DNA of 64,000 nt from Clostridia bacterium (GCA_017409005.1 JAFQTP010000003.1:62001-126000), one strand, 5' to 3'. Counted from the first letter of the stretch, positions 25,299 to 34,479 are shown. Numbers and translations: made by a program. Notes: generated by a model not told the origin, from the sequence alone.

Positions 25299-25937
25299 AT
25301 GGATAGCAAAAAAGCATTAAAAATTATTGAACTTCTTGATAATTTTATAAAAAATCCGGAAACCGAACTTGAATATTCTTCTAATTTTGAGTTGCTTGTT
25401 GCCGTTATTTTAAGTGCTCAGTGCACCGATAAGCGAGTTAACCAAGTAACACGTGTTTTGTTTAAAAAATACAACACGCCAAGGCAGTTTGCATCACTTA
25501 GTCAAGCTGAACTTGAAGAACTAATTCACCCATGCGGATTTTATCACAATAAAGCAAAAAATCTTATTGCTTGTGCAAAAATGCTGTGTGAAAAATTTAA
25601 TGAGCAAGTTCCTAGTGATTTTAATAGTTTAGTTAGTTTACCAGGTGTTGGTAGAAAAACTGCCAATGTTATGTTAATTGTGGCATTTAACACGCCGGCA
25701 ATTCCGGTGGATACGCACATTTTTAGGGTGAGCAACAGATTAGGTTTAACTAATGCTAAAACCGAAGAAGAGTGTGAGCGCCAGTTAACAAATTTGTTTA
25801 AATCAAAAAAAGATTTGTGGGGAAAACTACATCACTTAATTTTGCTTTTTGGCAGATATAATTGCAAAGCAATTAATCCACAATGTGCAAATTGTATTTT
25901 AAAAGATTATTGCAAACACTATAATAAAAAAGGATAA
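25299..25937 (+). CDS. nth: Endonuclease III
   Basis: 212 residues, full length. Base-excision repair glycosylase and AP lyase for oxidised pyrimidines. HhH motif LPGVGRKTANVML with the catalytic Lys, Asp in IPVDTHIFRVSNRLG, and a C-terminal 4Fe-4S cluster (C-X6-C-X2-C-X5-C, ending KDYCKHYNKKG). No SD precedes ATG 25299, and the -10 lies directly upstream, suggesting a leaderless mRNA. First gene of nth-obgE-yhbY. Confidence 0.95.
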   Translation: MDSKKALKIIELLDNFIKNPETELEYSSNFELLVAVILSAQCTDKRVNQVTRVLFKKYNTPRQFASLSQAELEELIHPCGFYHNKAKNLIACAKMLCEKFNEQVPSDFNSLVSLPGVGRKTANVMLIVAFNTPAIPVDTHIFRVSNRLGLTNAKTEEECERQLTNLFKSKKDLWGKLHHLILLFGRYNCKAINPQCANCILKDYCKHYNKKG

Positions 25938-25941
25938 AACC

Positions 25942-27216
25942 ATGTTTTTAGATAAAGTAAAAATTACTTGCAAAGCAGGTAATGGCGGAAACGGAAAAGT
26001 TTATTTCAGACGCGAAAAGTTTGTTCCTAATGGTGGTCCACAAGGTGGCGATGGCGGCCGTGGTGGTTCAATCATTTTTAAAACCACACCAGAACTTACA
26101 AACTTAAGTGAATTTAGATATGCTAAGCATTTTAAAGCTGGCAACGGCGAAGATGGTGGAAATAATATGTGCGATGGCAAAGCTGCTGCCGACTTAACCA
26201 TTTTAGTGCCAATTGGAACAGTTATTAAAAATGCTGAAACTAACAAGGTTATTGCCGATTTAACTGAATCTGGCGAAGAATTTTTAGCGCTTAAAGGTGG
26301 TCGTGGTGGTCGTGGTAACAGTAAATTTGCCACAGCAACAAGGCAAGCACCAAGGTTTGCTGAAATGGGCGAACAAACAAAACCATTTGAACTTATTTTA
26401 GAACTTAAAACAATTGCCGATGTGGGTTTAATAGGTTATCCAAATGTTGGTAAAAGCAGCCTTCTTAAAGCAGTTTCAAATGCAAAACCTAAAATTGCAA
26501 ATTATCACTTTACAACATTATCGCCAAACATTGGTGTTGTTAAAGCCTATAATTCAAGCATGGTTTGGGCAGACATTCCTGGGCTTATTGAAGGTGCAAG
26601 CGATGGAGTTGGTTTAGGACACGACTTTTTAAGACATATTGAGCGCACCCGTGTTTTAATTCATGTTATCGATGCTGCCGGAAGTGAAGGCCGCGACCCA
26701 TATCAAGATTATTTAAAAATTAACGACGAATTAAAAAAATATTCTGAATATGTTTCAAATATTCCACAAGTTGTTGCGCTTAACAAAATTGATTTAATCG
26801 ACCCAGAAATTAGGGACGAATATTTAGACGAACTTATTAAACAAATTGGACCAGAAAACCATGTGTTTAAAGTTAGTGCTGCAGCGTTTATGGGGCTAGA
26901 CGATTTAATTAAATATGTTTCAAGTATTGTTGAAAAACAACCTGAAATTGTTAAAATGGAAATTGAAGAAACTAACATTGATAAACGTTCTCGTAAAACA
27001 TTTGAAGTTATTCAAATTAATGAAGGCTACTTTGAAGTTGTTGGCGATTTAATTGACGAAATTGCATTTAATGTTGTTCTTAACGATATTGCTTCGTTCT
27101 CGTATTTCCAAAAACGTATTAAAGACGAGGGCATTATTGATGCACTTTTAGATGCTGGCATGCAAGAGGGCGACACTGTTAAAATGTGTCATGTTGAATT
27201 TGAATATATGATTTAA
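25942..27216 (+). CDS. obgE: GTPase ObgE
   Basis: 424 residues. Ribosome-assembly and stress GTPase. N-terminal Gly-rich Obg fold (residues 1-157), G domain with GYPNVGKSS, the ADIPGLIEGASDGVGLG switch and NKID, and a C-terminal OCT domain (about 345-424). AAAAGGA precedes ATG 25942, 4 nt after nth. Confidence 0.97.
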   Translation: MFLDKVKITCKAGNGGNGKVYFRREKFVPNGGPQGGDGGRGGSIIFKTTPELTNLSEFRYAKHFKAGNGEDGGNNMCDGKAAADLTILVPIGTVIKNAETNKVIADLTESGEEFLALKGGRGGRGNSKFATATRQAPRFAEMGEQTKPFELILELKTIADVGLIGYPNVGKSSLLKAVSNAKPKIANYHFTTLSPNIGVVKAYNSSMVWADIPGLIEGASDGVGLGHDFLRHIERTRVLIHVIDAAGSEGRDPYQDYLKINDELKKYSEYVSNIPQVVALNKIDLIDPEIRDEYLDELIKQIGPENHVFKVSAAAFMGLDDLIKYVSSIVEKQPEIVKMEIEETNIDKRSRKTFEVIQINEGYFEVVGDLIDEIAFNVVLNDIASFSYFQKRIKDEGIIDALLDAGMQEGDTVKMCHVEFEYMI

Positions 27217-27232
27217 TTAAAAGGAGATAATT

Positions 27233-27523
27233 ATGATTTCTACTAAAGAACGTGCAACACTTCGTGGCTATTCTAACAATATTCCAGACCTTGTGTTTGT
27301 TGGTAAAGATGGCATTACCGAAAATGTTGTTAAACAAGTGCTAGATAATTTAACTGCGCACGAACTTATAAAAATTAAAGTTCAACAAAACTGCGAACTT
27401 ACTCCACGTGAAGTTTGCGACCAGTTGGTTTTAACAACATCGGCTGAACCAATTAGTGTTGTTGGTAGCAAAATTGTGCTTTATAAACGCACAAATAAAA
27501 AGGGTTTTAAACACTACCTATAG
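27233..27523 (+). CDS. YhbY-family RNA-binding protein (CRM domain)
   Basis: 96 residues. Single CRM domain: LRGYSNNIPDLVFVGKDG, LDNLTAHELIKIKV and VVGSKIVLYKR. Binds pre-50S particles in known members. SD AAGGAG. Downstream partner of obgE, a common arrangement in Firmicutes. Confidence 0.92.
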   Translation: MISTKERATLRGYSNNIPDLVFVGKDGITENVVKQVLDNLTAHELIKIKVQQNCELTPREVCDQLVLTTSAEPISVVGSKIVLYKRTNKKGFKHYL

Positions 27524-27532
27524 TTTAAAATT

Positions 27533-27560
27533 TACTATTATGCAAACTATTATGCAAACA
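27533..27560 (+). repeat. Two tandem copies of the 12-nt TGCAAACTATTA repeat
   Basis: TACTATTATGCAAAC followed by TATTATGCAAAC, period 12, 10 nt after the yhbY stop and just before its terminator. Confidence 0.6.
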
Positions 27561-27563
27561 AAT

Positions 27564-27592
27564 AAAAAACACGGTTATTCCGTGTTTTTTTT
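27564..27592 (+). terminator. Terminator of nth-obgE-yhbY
   Basis: AACACGG/CCGTGTT stem and an eight-T run. It overlaps the 3' end of the converging membrane protein gene and may serve both. Confidence 0.8.
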
Positions 27593-28387
27593 GGTGTTAA
27601 ACACATCGTTATTATTAGCGCTATTAAATCTTGTGTTAAAGTAAGAAAACAAACTAAACAAAAGTAAAATTGTTCCGGTTATTTTATAGTATAAACTAAA
27701 TCTATAAATTAAACTTAAAAATAAAAGCAACAGCCCGCTAAAAAAATAACTTTTAGCATTTTTTTTGTTGAATGCAACATAAACCAATTCTTTCACCTTT
27801 AGTTTTTTAGCACTTTTAAGTTTAACAATTTGTTTAGGTAAAATCTGGGTTGGCTTAATAATTTTAAAATAAACATCATTAATTGTTAAAACTTTAACAT
27901 TGCTTTCTTCAATTGTGTTTAGCAAGTTTTCTAGTTCGTTTGATAGTTTGTTTGTTAAAATTATTACGCTATTATTTTTATATTTATTTGCAACTTTTAA
28001 ATAATTAGAAACTTCCAAACAAAAACTAAACAAGGGTATAATAATTGTTTCGTTTAAAACAATGTGGTTTTTACTTTTTTTTAGGTTGGTGTTAGAGAAA
28101 CTTAACACATTAAAAAAGTAGTCAATTTGTTCTGGCTTACTATAAAACATTAATTGAGTTGCAATGTTGTTTATTTCTTTTTGTTCTTGAATTGCAATAG
28201 TTTTTTTATTTTGTTTTGCATAAAAAATTTTGCTTGTAACAAAACTTAAAATACTTGCAACAATAATTGATGCTATTAAGCAAACAGCAAGGCTTTGTTT
28301 ATAGTAGTTGCACCAAATAAAACTTATTAAAAAAAATATTAAATATTTAAAAATGTTATCTAAATTTTTTGCTAATTTTGTTTGCAT
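27575..28387 (-). CDS. Hypothetical membrane protein with two hairpin pairs
   Basis: 270 residues. Two membrane helices near 13-30 and 34-52, a cytoplasmic-sized soluble middle (about 60-205, Lys-rich, with alternating strands such as SVIILTNKL and NVKVLTIND), and two more helices near 215-250, then an Asn-rich tail. No family recognised; the layout resembles membrane proteins with a restriction-endonuclease-like insert, but no catalytic motif is visible. No SD before the start. Confidence 0.65.
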   Translation of the reverse strand: MQTKLAKNLDNIFKYLIFFLISFIWCNYYKQSLAVCLIASIIVASILSFVTSKIFYAKQNKKTIAIQEQKEINNIATQLMFYSKPEQIDYFFNVLSFSNTNLKKSKNHIVLNETIIIPLFSFCLEVSNYLKVANKYKNNSVIILTNKLSNELENLLNTIEESNVKVLTINDVYFKIIKPTQILPKQIVKLKSAKKLKVKELVYVAFNKKNAKSYFFSGLLLLFLSLIYRFSLYYKITGTILLLFSLFSYFNTRFNSANNNDVFNTKKNTE

Positions 28388-28429
28388 ATTTAATTATTGC
28401 AATAAGTAATGCTTAAATACATAAAAACT

Positions 28430-28458
28430 TTGCAAAAAATATCAAATTTTGCTATTAT
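28430..28458 (+). promoter_or_regulatory. Promoter of the PAP2-tsaE-tsaB-rimI operon
   Basis: TTGCAA (28430-28435), 17-nt spacer, TATTAT (28453-28458). Confidence 0.65.
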
Positions 28459-28496
28459 TTTATAGAAAAAAATAATCGCATAAAGGAAAGTTTATC

Positions 28497-29414
28497 TTGG
28501 ATTTAAAAATTGTTGAAGCTGTTCAAAATATTTCAACTCCGTTTTTAGATTGGTTGTTTAGTTCTTTAACTCGCTTTGGTGAAGAGATTTTTTTTGTTTG
28601 TGTGTTTTTAATTTTTTATTGGTGTTTAAGCTATAATCATGCGTTTAAGTTTGCATTTTGCTATGTTGCTTCGGTTATGCTTAATGGTGTTTTAAAACTT
28701 ATAGTAAGGCGTCCACGTCCTTGGATGGCTAGTTCAAGCATTGAAAACAAACTTCCAGCAAGTGGGCTTAGTTTTCCTAGTGGGCACAGCCAATCAGTTA
28801 GTGCAATTTCAGCATTTATTGTTTACGATGTTTTTAGTAATAAACAAAATTCTAAAAAGGTTAAGCTTTGTAGTTTAATTGTTGCAATTTTAATTTGTTT
28901 TACTGTTGGTTTTACCAGAATTTATTTAGGGCAGCACTATTTAACCGATGTTTTAGCTGGCTTGCTGCTGGGTGCTTTAGTTGTTCTTTTAATTAAATTT
29001 ATTGAAGTAAAATTGCCAGATAAGTTTAAACAAAAAATAAACTTACAATTAGTTCTTACTTGTGTTTCAATTGTTATGCTAATTGCGGTTATTGTTGTTG
29101 GTTTTTTTGAAATTGGTTTATCTTATTCGGCAACAATAAAAGTGTTTAGATACGCCGGAATGGCGGTTGGTGTAACACTAGGATATTTGTTAAGTTTAAA
29201 GTGTGTTTTAAACATTGAGCTTACTAAACTTCAAAAACTTTTAAAAGTTGCAATTGGCTTTGTTATAACATTTGGAACGTATTTGCTTTTAAGTTTAATT
29301 CCGGTTGGTGCGCCTTTTATGATTGCTTTTAATGTTTTGATTTCGGCAATTATTGCAACTTTTGTTTATCCATGGTTGTTTAACAAAATTATTTTAAAAT
29401 TAAAGAAGGATTAA
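28497..29414 (+). CDS. PAP2-family membrane phosphatase
   Basis: 305 residues, about six to eight membrane helices. Acid-phosphatase signature: KLIVRRPRPWM, SFPSGHSQSVSA and TRIYLGQHYLTDVLAG, supplying the catalytic histidines. Probably dephosphorylates undecaprenyl pyrophosphate or a phospholipid at the membrane. Start TTG 28497, set by AAAGGA upstream. First gene of an operon with tsaE, tsaB and rimI. Confidence 0.9.
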   Translation: MDLKIVEAVQNISTPFLDWLFSSLTRFGEEIFFVCVFLIFYWCLSYNHAFKFAFCYVASVMLNGVLKLIVRRPRPWMASSSIENKLPASGLSFPSGHSQSVSAISAFIVYDVFSNKQNSKKVKLCSLIVAILICFTVGFTRIYLGQHYLTDVLAGLLLGALVVLLIKFIEVKLPDKFKQKINLQLVLTCVSIVMLIAVIVVGFFEIGLSYSATIKVFRYAGMAVGVTLGYLLSLKCVLNIELTKLQKLLKVAIGFVITFGTYLLLSLIPVGAPFMIAFNVLISAIIATFVYPWLFNKIILKLKKD

Positions 29415-29416
29415 TC

Positions 29417-29848
29417 ATGCAAAAATGTGTGGTAAAAAATTTAAAACAAACAGCTGTTTTGGCTAAAAAATTTGCTAAAACATTGTCTGGTGGAACTGTT
29501 ATATTGTTGTCTGGCGATTTGGGTGCCGGCAAAACAACTTTTACTAAAAGCTTGTTTAAAGCACTTGGTGTTAAAGAGGCAGTAACAAGCCCCACTTTTA
29601 CGCTTTTAAAGGAATATAAAACCAAAAGGTTTGAACTTAACCATTTTGATATGTATCGTATTGAAAACGAAAACGAGGCTGTTGAGTTTGGTGTAACCGA
29701 TTATTTTAACAATCAAAACGCGATTAATGTGGTTGAGTGGTATCAAAAAATTAACGGGTTAATTCCTAGCAACTATATTTTAATTAAAATTAATAAACTG
29801 GGCGAAACCGAACGAGAATTTGAATTTTATTATAACGAAAACAAATAG
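29417..29848 (+). CDS. tsaE: TsaE, ATPase of tRNA t6A synthesis
   Basis: 143 residues. Walker A GDLGAGKTTFTK, the SPTFTLLKEY switch and NVVEWY. Works with TsaB and TsaD in threonylcarbamoyl-adenosine formation on tRNA. Starts 3 nt after the PAP2 gene; SD AAGGA. Confidence 0.95.
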   Translation: MQKCVVKNLKQTAVLAKKFAKTLSGGTVILLSGDLGAGKTTFTKSLFKALGVKEAVTSPTFTLLKEYKTKRFELNHFDMYRIENENEAVEFGVTDYFNNQNAINVVEWYQKINGLIPSNYILIKINKLGETEREFEFYYNENK

Positions 29849-29858
29849 AGGTAACTTC

Positions 29859-30482
29859 ATGAAATTACTTTGCATTGACACAACAAAACAAAGTGCTGTT
29901 TTGGCACTTAATAATGAAGGGAATATGTCGTGTGTTGAAATTCCTGAAACAAAACGCCATAGCGAGGCGTTGCTTTTTGAACTTCAGCAATTTTTATGTG
30001 ATAACAACCTAACCATTAACGATATAACGCATTTGGCAGCTGTTACTGGACCGGGTTCGTTTACTGGCATTAGAATTGGTATGGCAACAATTAAAGCTTT
30101 TAGTTTTGCTCTTAATTTGCCAATTGTTTCGGCAAACTATTTTGAAATTGTTTCTAGCAAAATTAAAAATGGTTGCGTTGCTCTTAAAAACACATCTACT
30201 CAAGTTTACTTTGCCGCCATCAACAATGGTAAGGTTTCAGAAATTGAAGTTGTAAATAATTGTGATGTGCTTGAAAAAGTTGACGGAAAAACACTATATG
30301 TTGCTGGTTGTGAACATATTTCGGAACTTGATTCATATAAAAATACTAACGTAATTGAAGATTATAATTTAATTATGTTAAATCATTTTACAAAACTAGT
30401 TGAAAACAAAAAGTTTACTAACGATTCGTTTGCTCCAACTTACGCTCAACTATCACAAGCCGAACGTAATTTAAAGGATTAA
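29859..30482 (+). CDS. tsaB: TsaB, scaffold of tRNA t6A synthesis
   Basis: 207 residues. ASKHA fold: LLCIDTTKQSAVLAL, then the GPGSFTGIRIGMATIKAF signature. Non-catalytic partner of TsaD. ATG 29859 follows GAGGT; the longer reading overlaps tsaE. Confidence 0.94.
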   Translation: MKLLCIDTTKQSAVLALNNEGNMSCVEIPETKRHSEALLFELQQFLCDNNLTINDITHLAAVTGPGSFTGIRIGMATIKAFSFALNLPIVSANYFEIVSSKIKNGCVALKNTSTQVYFAAINNGKVSEIEVVNNCDVLEKVDGKTLYVAGCEHISELDSYKNTNVIEDYNLIMLNHFTKLVENKKFTNDSFAPTYAQLSQAERNLKD

Positions 30483-30486
30483 TAAA

Positions 30487-30930
30487 ATGGAGATTAAAAA
30501 ACTTAACAAAACAGATGTGCAAGCACTAACAAATTTAGAACGTGAATTGTTTTCAAATCCGTTTAACGAACAATCTTGTTTGCAAGAATTAACTGAAGCA
30601 AATAGGCTATACTTGGGTTTGTTTAATAATAACAATTTAATTGCTTATGCTGGCGCAACCATTGTTTTTAACTCGGCCGATATAATTAAGGTTGGTGTGG
30701 TTAAAGCTGAGCAGGGTAACGGTTATGGTAAACTTATTTTAAATCAGTTAATAACCGAACTTAAAAATTGTGGTGTAACTGAAATAATTTTAGAAGTAGA
30801 GCACGAAAACTTTAAAGCAATTAGTTTATATTTGGGTGCTGGCTTTACTGAAATTAGCGAGCGAAAAAACTATTATGGTTTAAATTCGCATGCAAAAATT
30901 TTTAAATTGGAACTTAATAATGAAAATTAA
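30487..30930 (+). CDS. rimI: RimI-like ribosomal protein N-acetyltransferase
   Basis: 147 residues. GNAT fold: VGVVKAEQGNGYGKLI (acetyl-CoA loop QGNGYGK), LEVEHENFKAISLYLGAGF and ERKNYYG, typical of RimI. Sits after tsaB, as usual. The expected tsaD is not the next gene; an alpha/beta hydrolase follows instead, with an 11-nt overlap. Confidence 0.9.
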   Translation: MEIKKLNKTDVQALTNLERELFSNPFNEQSCLQELTEANRLYLGLFNNNNLIAYAGATIVFNSADIIKVGVVKAEQGNGYGKLILNQLITELKNCGVTEIILEVEHENFKAISLYLGAGFTEISERKNYYGLNSHAKIFKLELNNEN

Positions 30931-31642
30931 TTATTGCCTTAAAGGTAATGGGGAAGAAACTGTTTTATTTTTACACGGTTGGGGTGCAGATTTAAATAGT
31001 TTCTTTTTTTATGCCGAAAATTTAAAAGGTTTTTATAAAACTTTAAGTGTAGATTTTTGCGGATTTGGTAAAAGTGAAAAGCCAAATTATCCGCTTACTG
31101 TTTACAACTATGCTTTAGAAGTTTATAGGTTACTTAAAACTTTAAATATTTTAAATTTAACTGTTGTTTGTCATTCGTTTGGTGCACGAGTTGCTGTTTT
31201 GCTTGCAACAAAATTTAGTTTAAAAATTAAAAATTTAATTATTATTGGCGGTGCAGGAATTAAACCAAGGTTTAACTTTTTTAATAAACTTAAAATATGT
31301 AAATATAAACTTTTAAAATTTTTAAACAAAACTAAGTTATTTAATTTTAATTTAAACAAGTTTGGTAGTGCTGATTATAAAAATTTAAATTCAATTCAAA
31401 AACAAACTTTTATAAATGTTGTTAACTTTAACGAAAAAAAGTATTTAAAACAAATTAAATGTAACACGCTTTTGTTGTGGGGTAAAAACGATTGTGCAAC
31501 TCCAATATATATGGCAAAAACGTTTAATAAACAAATTAAAAATTCAAAATTAAAAGTGTTTAAGGGTTTAGGGCATTTTTGTTTTTTGGAAAACAAACAA
31601 CTTGTGTTGTTTGAAATTAAAAACTTTTTAAATGTAGTTTAA
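30920..31642 (+). CDS. Alpha/beta hydrolase
   Basis: 240 residues. Classic fold: VLFLHGWGADLNSF (oxyanion HGWG), nucleophile Ser in VVCHSFGARVAV, Asp in LLWGKNDCATP, His in FKGLGHFCFLE. Very Lys/Asn/Phe-rich middle lid. Substrate unknown. ATG 30920 overlaps rimI, so it is translationally coupled to it. Confidence 0.88.
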   Translation: MKINYCLKGNGEETVLFLHGWGADLNSFFFYAENLKGFYKTLSVDFCGFGKSEKPNYPLTVYNYALEVYRLLKTLNILNLTVVCHSFGARVAVLLATKFSLKIKNLIIIGGAGIKPRFNFFNKLKICKYKLLKFLNKTKLFNFNLNKFGSADYKNLNSIQKQTFINVVNFNEKKYLKQIKCNTLLLWGKNDCATPIYMAKTFNKQIKNSKLKVFKGLGHFCFLENKQLVLFEIKNFLNVV

Positions 31643-31669
31643 GTTGGTTATTATTACATAACTAAAATG

Positions 31670-31694
31670 CTACTATGCAAACTATTATGCAAAC
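31670..31694 (+). repeat. Two tandem copies of the 12-nt TGCAAACTATTA repeat
   Basis: CTACTATGCAAAC followed by TATTATGCAAAC, then AAGT; 27 nt after the hydrolase stop. Same unit and period as at 27533. Confidence 0.6.
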
Positions 31695-31719
31695 AAGTAA
31701 ATAATTTAGGAGTGTAGCC

Positions 31720-33336
31720 ATTTTTAGTCATTTATTTAATATTGTTAGTTTTATAATTGTGTCGGTTGTGTTTGCGTTTGTGCAAATGTTTTGTAACAAT
31801 AAAACGATGGCAATTTTGCAGCAGAACCACTACTATATTTTTCCAACATTAAAGTGGGTGTTTTCATTTAAAACTAAAAATAAAAACGAACTTAGTTTTT
31901 TTATTATTCTCGATTGTGTTATTGTTTGTGTTATTTTAGCATTATTTAAAATATGGAAACTTACTTTTATTTTTTATTACATACCAATTGTAATGTGTTT
32001 AGTTTATTTAGTGTTGCTTTATAATGTTGTTTCTAGTCAGAAATTAAAGAAGCCATTAGTTGAAACTTTTAGAATTAAACGTTTAAATGTTACATTTATA
32101 ATTTTATTTAGTGCTTTAGGGTGCTTTGTGCTGCTATTGTCTTATATTTTAAATCCAATTATGCTAATTTTATTTATAGCATTAAATTTGCTATCGCCTG
32201 TAATTTTGTGCTGTGCGTCGGTTATTAATTATCCTTACGAAAAAGTAATTCAAATGTCTTTTATTATAAAGGCTAAGCAAAAACTAAAAACCTACAAGCA
32301 TTTAATTGTTGTTGCAATTACTGGCAGCTATGGCAAAACTAGCACTAAAAATTTTTTAAAAACAATGCTTAGCAAAAAATTTAGTGTTTTATGTTCGCCA
32401 AATTCGTTCAACACACCCATGGGTGTAACCAAAACTATTTTAGAACATTTAAAACCACACCATCAAATTTTAATTTTAGAAATGGGTGCCGACCATAAAA
32501 ATGATATTAAAAAACTATGTAAAATTGTTAGTCCAGATGTTTGTGTTGTTACAAGTGTTGGAAAGCAACATTTAAAAACTTTTAAAACTTTCGAAAACAT
32601 TATAAAAACCAAATATCAAATTGTTGAATTTTCTAAACCAAATGCAATGTTTGTAACAAATTTAACAAACGAAGTTTGTAAAAACTATTTTGCTCGTTCG
32701 CCGCTTAAAAATTATGGCGTTAACTTTGTTGGTTCTAATGCTTTTTGTGTTGCTAATAAGCCAGAATGTTTTGTGGAAGGCACAGCCTTTGGGGGTTTTA
32801 TTGATGGCAAAAAGTTTAATATTAAAACTAAACTATTAGGCTCGTTTAACACAATAAACATTATGCTTGCAATGGTTGTGGCATATAATTTAGGTGTTGA
32901 TGTTGAAGAATTAGAAGATGCTGCAATAACTTTAACGCCTGTAGAACACAGGTTAGAACTGAAGCAGGTTAATACCAATTTGTTTATAATTGATGATAGT
33001 TTTAATAGTAATCCACTTGGTGCAAAAGTTGCAGTTGAAGCATTGAAACAATTTGCTTATAGAAAAATTATTATAACTTGCGGAATGGTTGAACTTGGGC
33101 AGTCGCAGTTTTCAGAGAATTATAATTTTGGCAAATTGCTTTGTGGGCTAGATGAAGTTATAGTTGTTAATAATGTTAATTTTGAGGCAATTAGTAGTGG
33201 TATTATAAATGCTGGTGGCGTAAAGCCGAAACTATTTAATTCATTTTCTGAAGCATATAAATATGCAACAAATAACATAACAGAAAAAACAATTATTTTA
33301 ATTGAAAACGATTTAACCGATTCTTATATAATGTAG
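31720..33336 (+). CDS. murF: MurF-like Mur ligase with N-terminal membrane helices
   Basis: Adds D-Ala-D-Ala to UDP-MurNAc-tripeptide. About 538 residues. The first about 150 residues form around four to five membrane helices; the ligase follows: P-loop AITGSYGKTSTKN, LEMGADHKNDI, the FNTINIMLA linker, TPVEHRLEL and DDSFNSNP. The only strong SD (TTAGGAG, 31706-31712) fits an ATT codon at 31720. The first GTG, at 31759, has no SD and would cut the first helix. I therefore favour ATT, which needs proof. Followed by ddl, which supplies its dipeptide substrate. Confidence 0.82.
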   Translation: MFSHLFNIVSFIIVSVVFAFVQMFCNNKTMAILQQNHYYIFPTLKWVFSFKTKNKNELSFFIILDCVIVCVILALFKIWKLTFIFYYIPIVMCLVYLVLLYNVVSSQKLKKPLVETFRIKRLNVTFIILFSALGCFVLLLSYILNPIMLILFIALNLLSPVILCCASVINYPYEKVIQMSFIIKAKQKLKTYKHLIVVAITGSYGKTSTKNFLKTMLSKKFSVLCSPNSFNTPMGVTKTILEHLKPHHQILILEMGADHKNDIKKLCKIVSPDVCVVTSVGKQHLKTFKTFENIIKTKYQIVEFSKPNAMFVTNLTNEVCKNYFARSPLKNYGVNFVGSNAFCVANKPECFVEGTAFGGFIDGKKFNIKTKLLGSFNTINIMLAMVVAYNLGVDVEELEDAAITLTPVEHRLELKQVNTNLFIIDDSFNSNPLGAKVAVEALKQFAYRKIIITCGMVELGQSQFSENYNFGKLLCGLDEVIVVNNVNFEAISSGIINAGGVKPKLFNSFSEAYKYATNNITEKTIILIENDLTDSYIM

Positions 33337-33345
33337 AGGTAAAGT

Positions 33346-34479
33346 ATGAAAGAAAATTTAATCGTTTTGTTTGGTGGTGTTAGTTCCGAACACGATATTT
33401 CAATAATTTCGGCGCTGCAAGCTATAAAGCATATTGATGTTAATTTTTATAATGTTATTCCGGTGTATCTTGCTAAAAATTATAAATGGTATGTTGGAAA
33501 ACCTTTAACTGATATGCAGTTTTACATTAATCTTGATTATAATAAACTTAAAGAAGTTGCATTAGTTCCGGGCAGTAATTATTTACACTATAAAACAATA
33601 TTTGGTTTTAAGCCAAAATTTGAGGTTGGTTTTGCGTTGCCAATTTTGCATGGTGTTAACGGCGAAGATGGAAAAGTTATGGCAATGCTTAATTTATGTA
33701 AAATCCCGCATGGTGTTGCTGATTTTGCTGAAAGTGCTCTTTGCCTCGATAAAACGTTGTTTAAAAACTGTTTACTTGGTTTGGGTATAAACACTGCAAG
33801 TTGTGCAATTTTGCACGATTACAATTTTAAAAATAATCCTGAAGCAGAAATTGACCATGTTTTACAGAAAATTAATTTTCCTGTTATTGTTAAACCTGCA
33901 ACGCTTGGCAGTAGCATTGGCATTAAAGTTTGCAATAGTAGGGCGGAACTGCGCGAGGCACTGGTTTTAAGTTTTTCGCTTGCAACTAAAGCTCTTATAG
34001 AAGAGTTTTTGCCAGATATAACTGAAGTTAATATAGCGCTTATTCAAGATGGAAATAATTTAATTGTTTCCGAACTTGAACAGCCAATTAAAAACGAATC
34101 AATTTTAAGTTTTAATAATAAATACATAAATAAAACTGGTTCAATGGAGGGGGTATCCAGAATAATTCCGGCACCAATTTCTGAGTCGGTTAAAAGCAAA
34201 ATTGTTCAAACTGCAAAATATGTTTATTCAAGTTTAGGGTTAAAGGGTGTTGTTAGGTTTGATTTTATTATTTCTAATGGTGTAATTTACTTAAACGAAC
34301 TTAACACAATTCCAGGTTCGCTTGCGTTCTATTTGTTTAAACCGGTTGGTCTTGATTATAAAAAACTAATAAATTTAATTATTAAAAATGGTTATAATAA
34401 TTTTGAAAATTTAAAAAATAAAACCTACACCTTTTCAAGTGGAGTATTGTTTAGTGGGGCAGATGGTGTAAAAAAATAA
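33346..34479 (+). CDS. ddl: D-alanine--D-alanine ligase
   Basis: 377 residues, ATP-grasp enzyme. VLFGGVSSEHDISIISA start, LHGVNGEDG, FPVIVKPATLGSSIGI, GVVRFDF and LNELNTIPGSLAFYL are all present. The FYLFKPVG loop follows, as in normal Ddl rather than VanA-type. GAGGT precedes the ATG, 9 nt after murF. Confidence 0.96.
   Translation: MKENLIVLFGGVSSEHDISIISALQAIKHIDVNFYNVIPVYLAKNYKWYVGKPLTDMQFYINLDYNKLKEVALVPGSNYLHYKTIFGFKPKFEVGFALPILHGVNGEDGKVMAMLNLCKIPHGVADFAESALCLDKTLFKNCLLGLGINTASCAILHDYNFKNNPEAEIDHVLQKINFPVIVKPATLGSSIGIKVCNSRAELREALVLSFSLATKALIEEFLPDITEVNIALIQDGNNLIVSELEQPIKNESILSFNNKYINKTGSMEGVSRIIPAPISESVKSKIVQTAKYVYSSLGLKGVVRFDFIISNGVIYLNELNTIPGSLAFYLFKPVGLDYKKLINLIIKNGYNNFENLKNKTYTFSSGVLFSGADGVKK

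Noticed and set aside
26001..26333. Minus-strand Pro/Ser-rich ORF opposite obgE
   Set aside because: It is the mirror of the Gly-rich Obg domain; no SD or promoter.
27456..27644. ORF continuing over the yhbY 3' end with MQTIMQT
   Set aside because: It runs through the 12-nt repeats and the terminator, has no SD, and is an out-of-frame shadow.
30890..30919. Longer N-terminus for the alpha/beta hydrolase
   Set aside because: The added residues are the rimI C-terminal region read in another frame; ATG 30920 begins the conserved fold.
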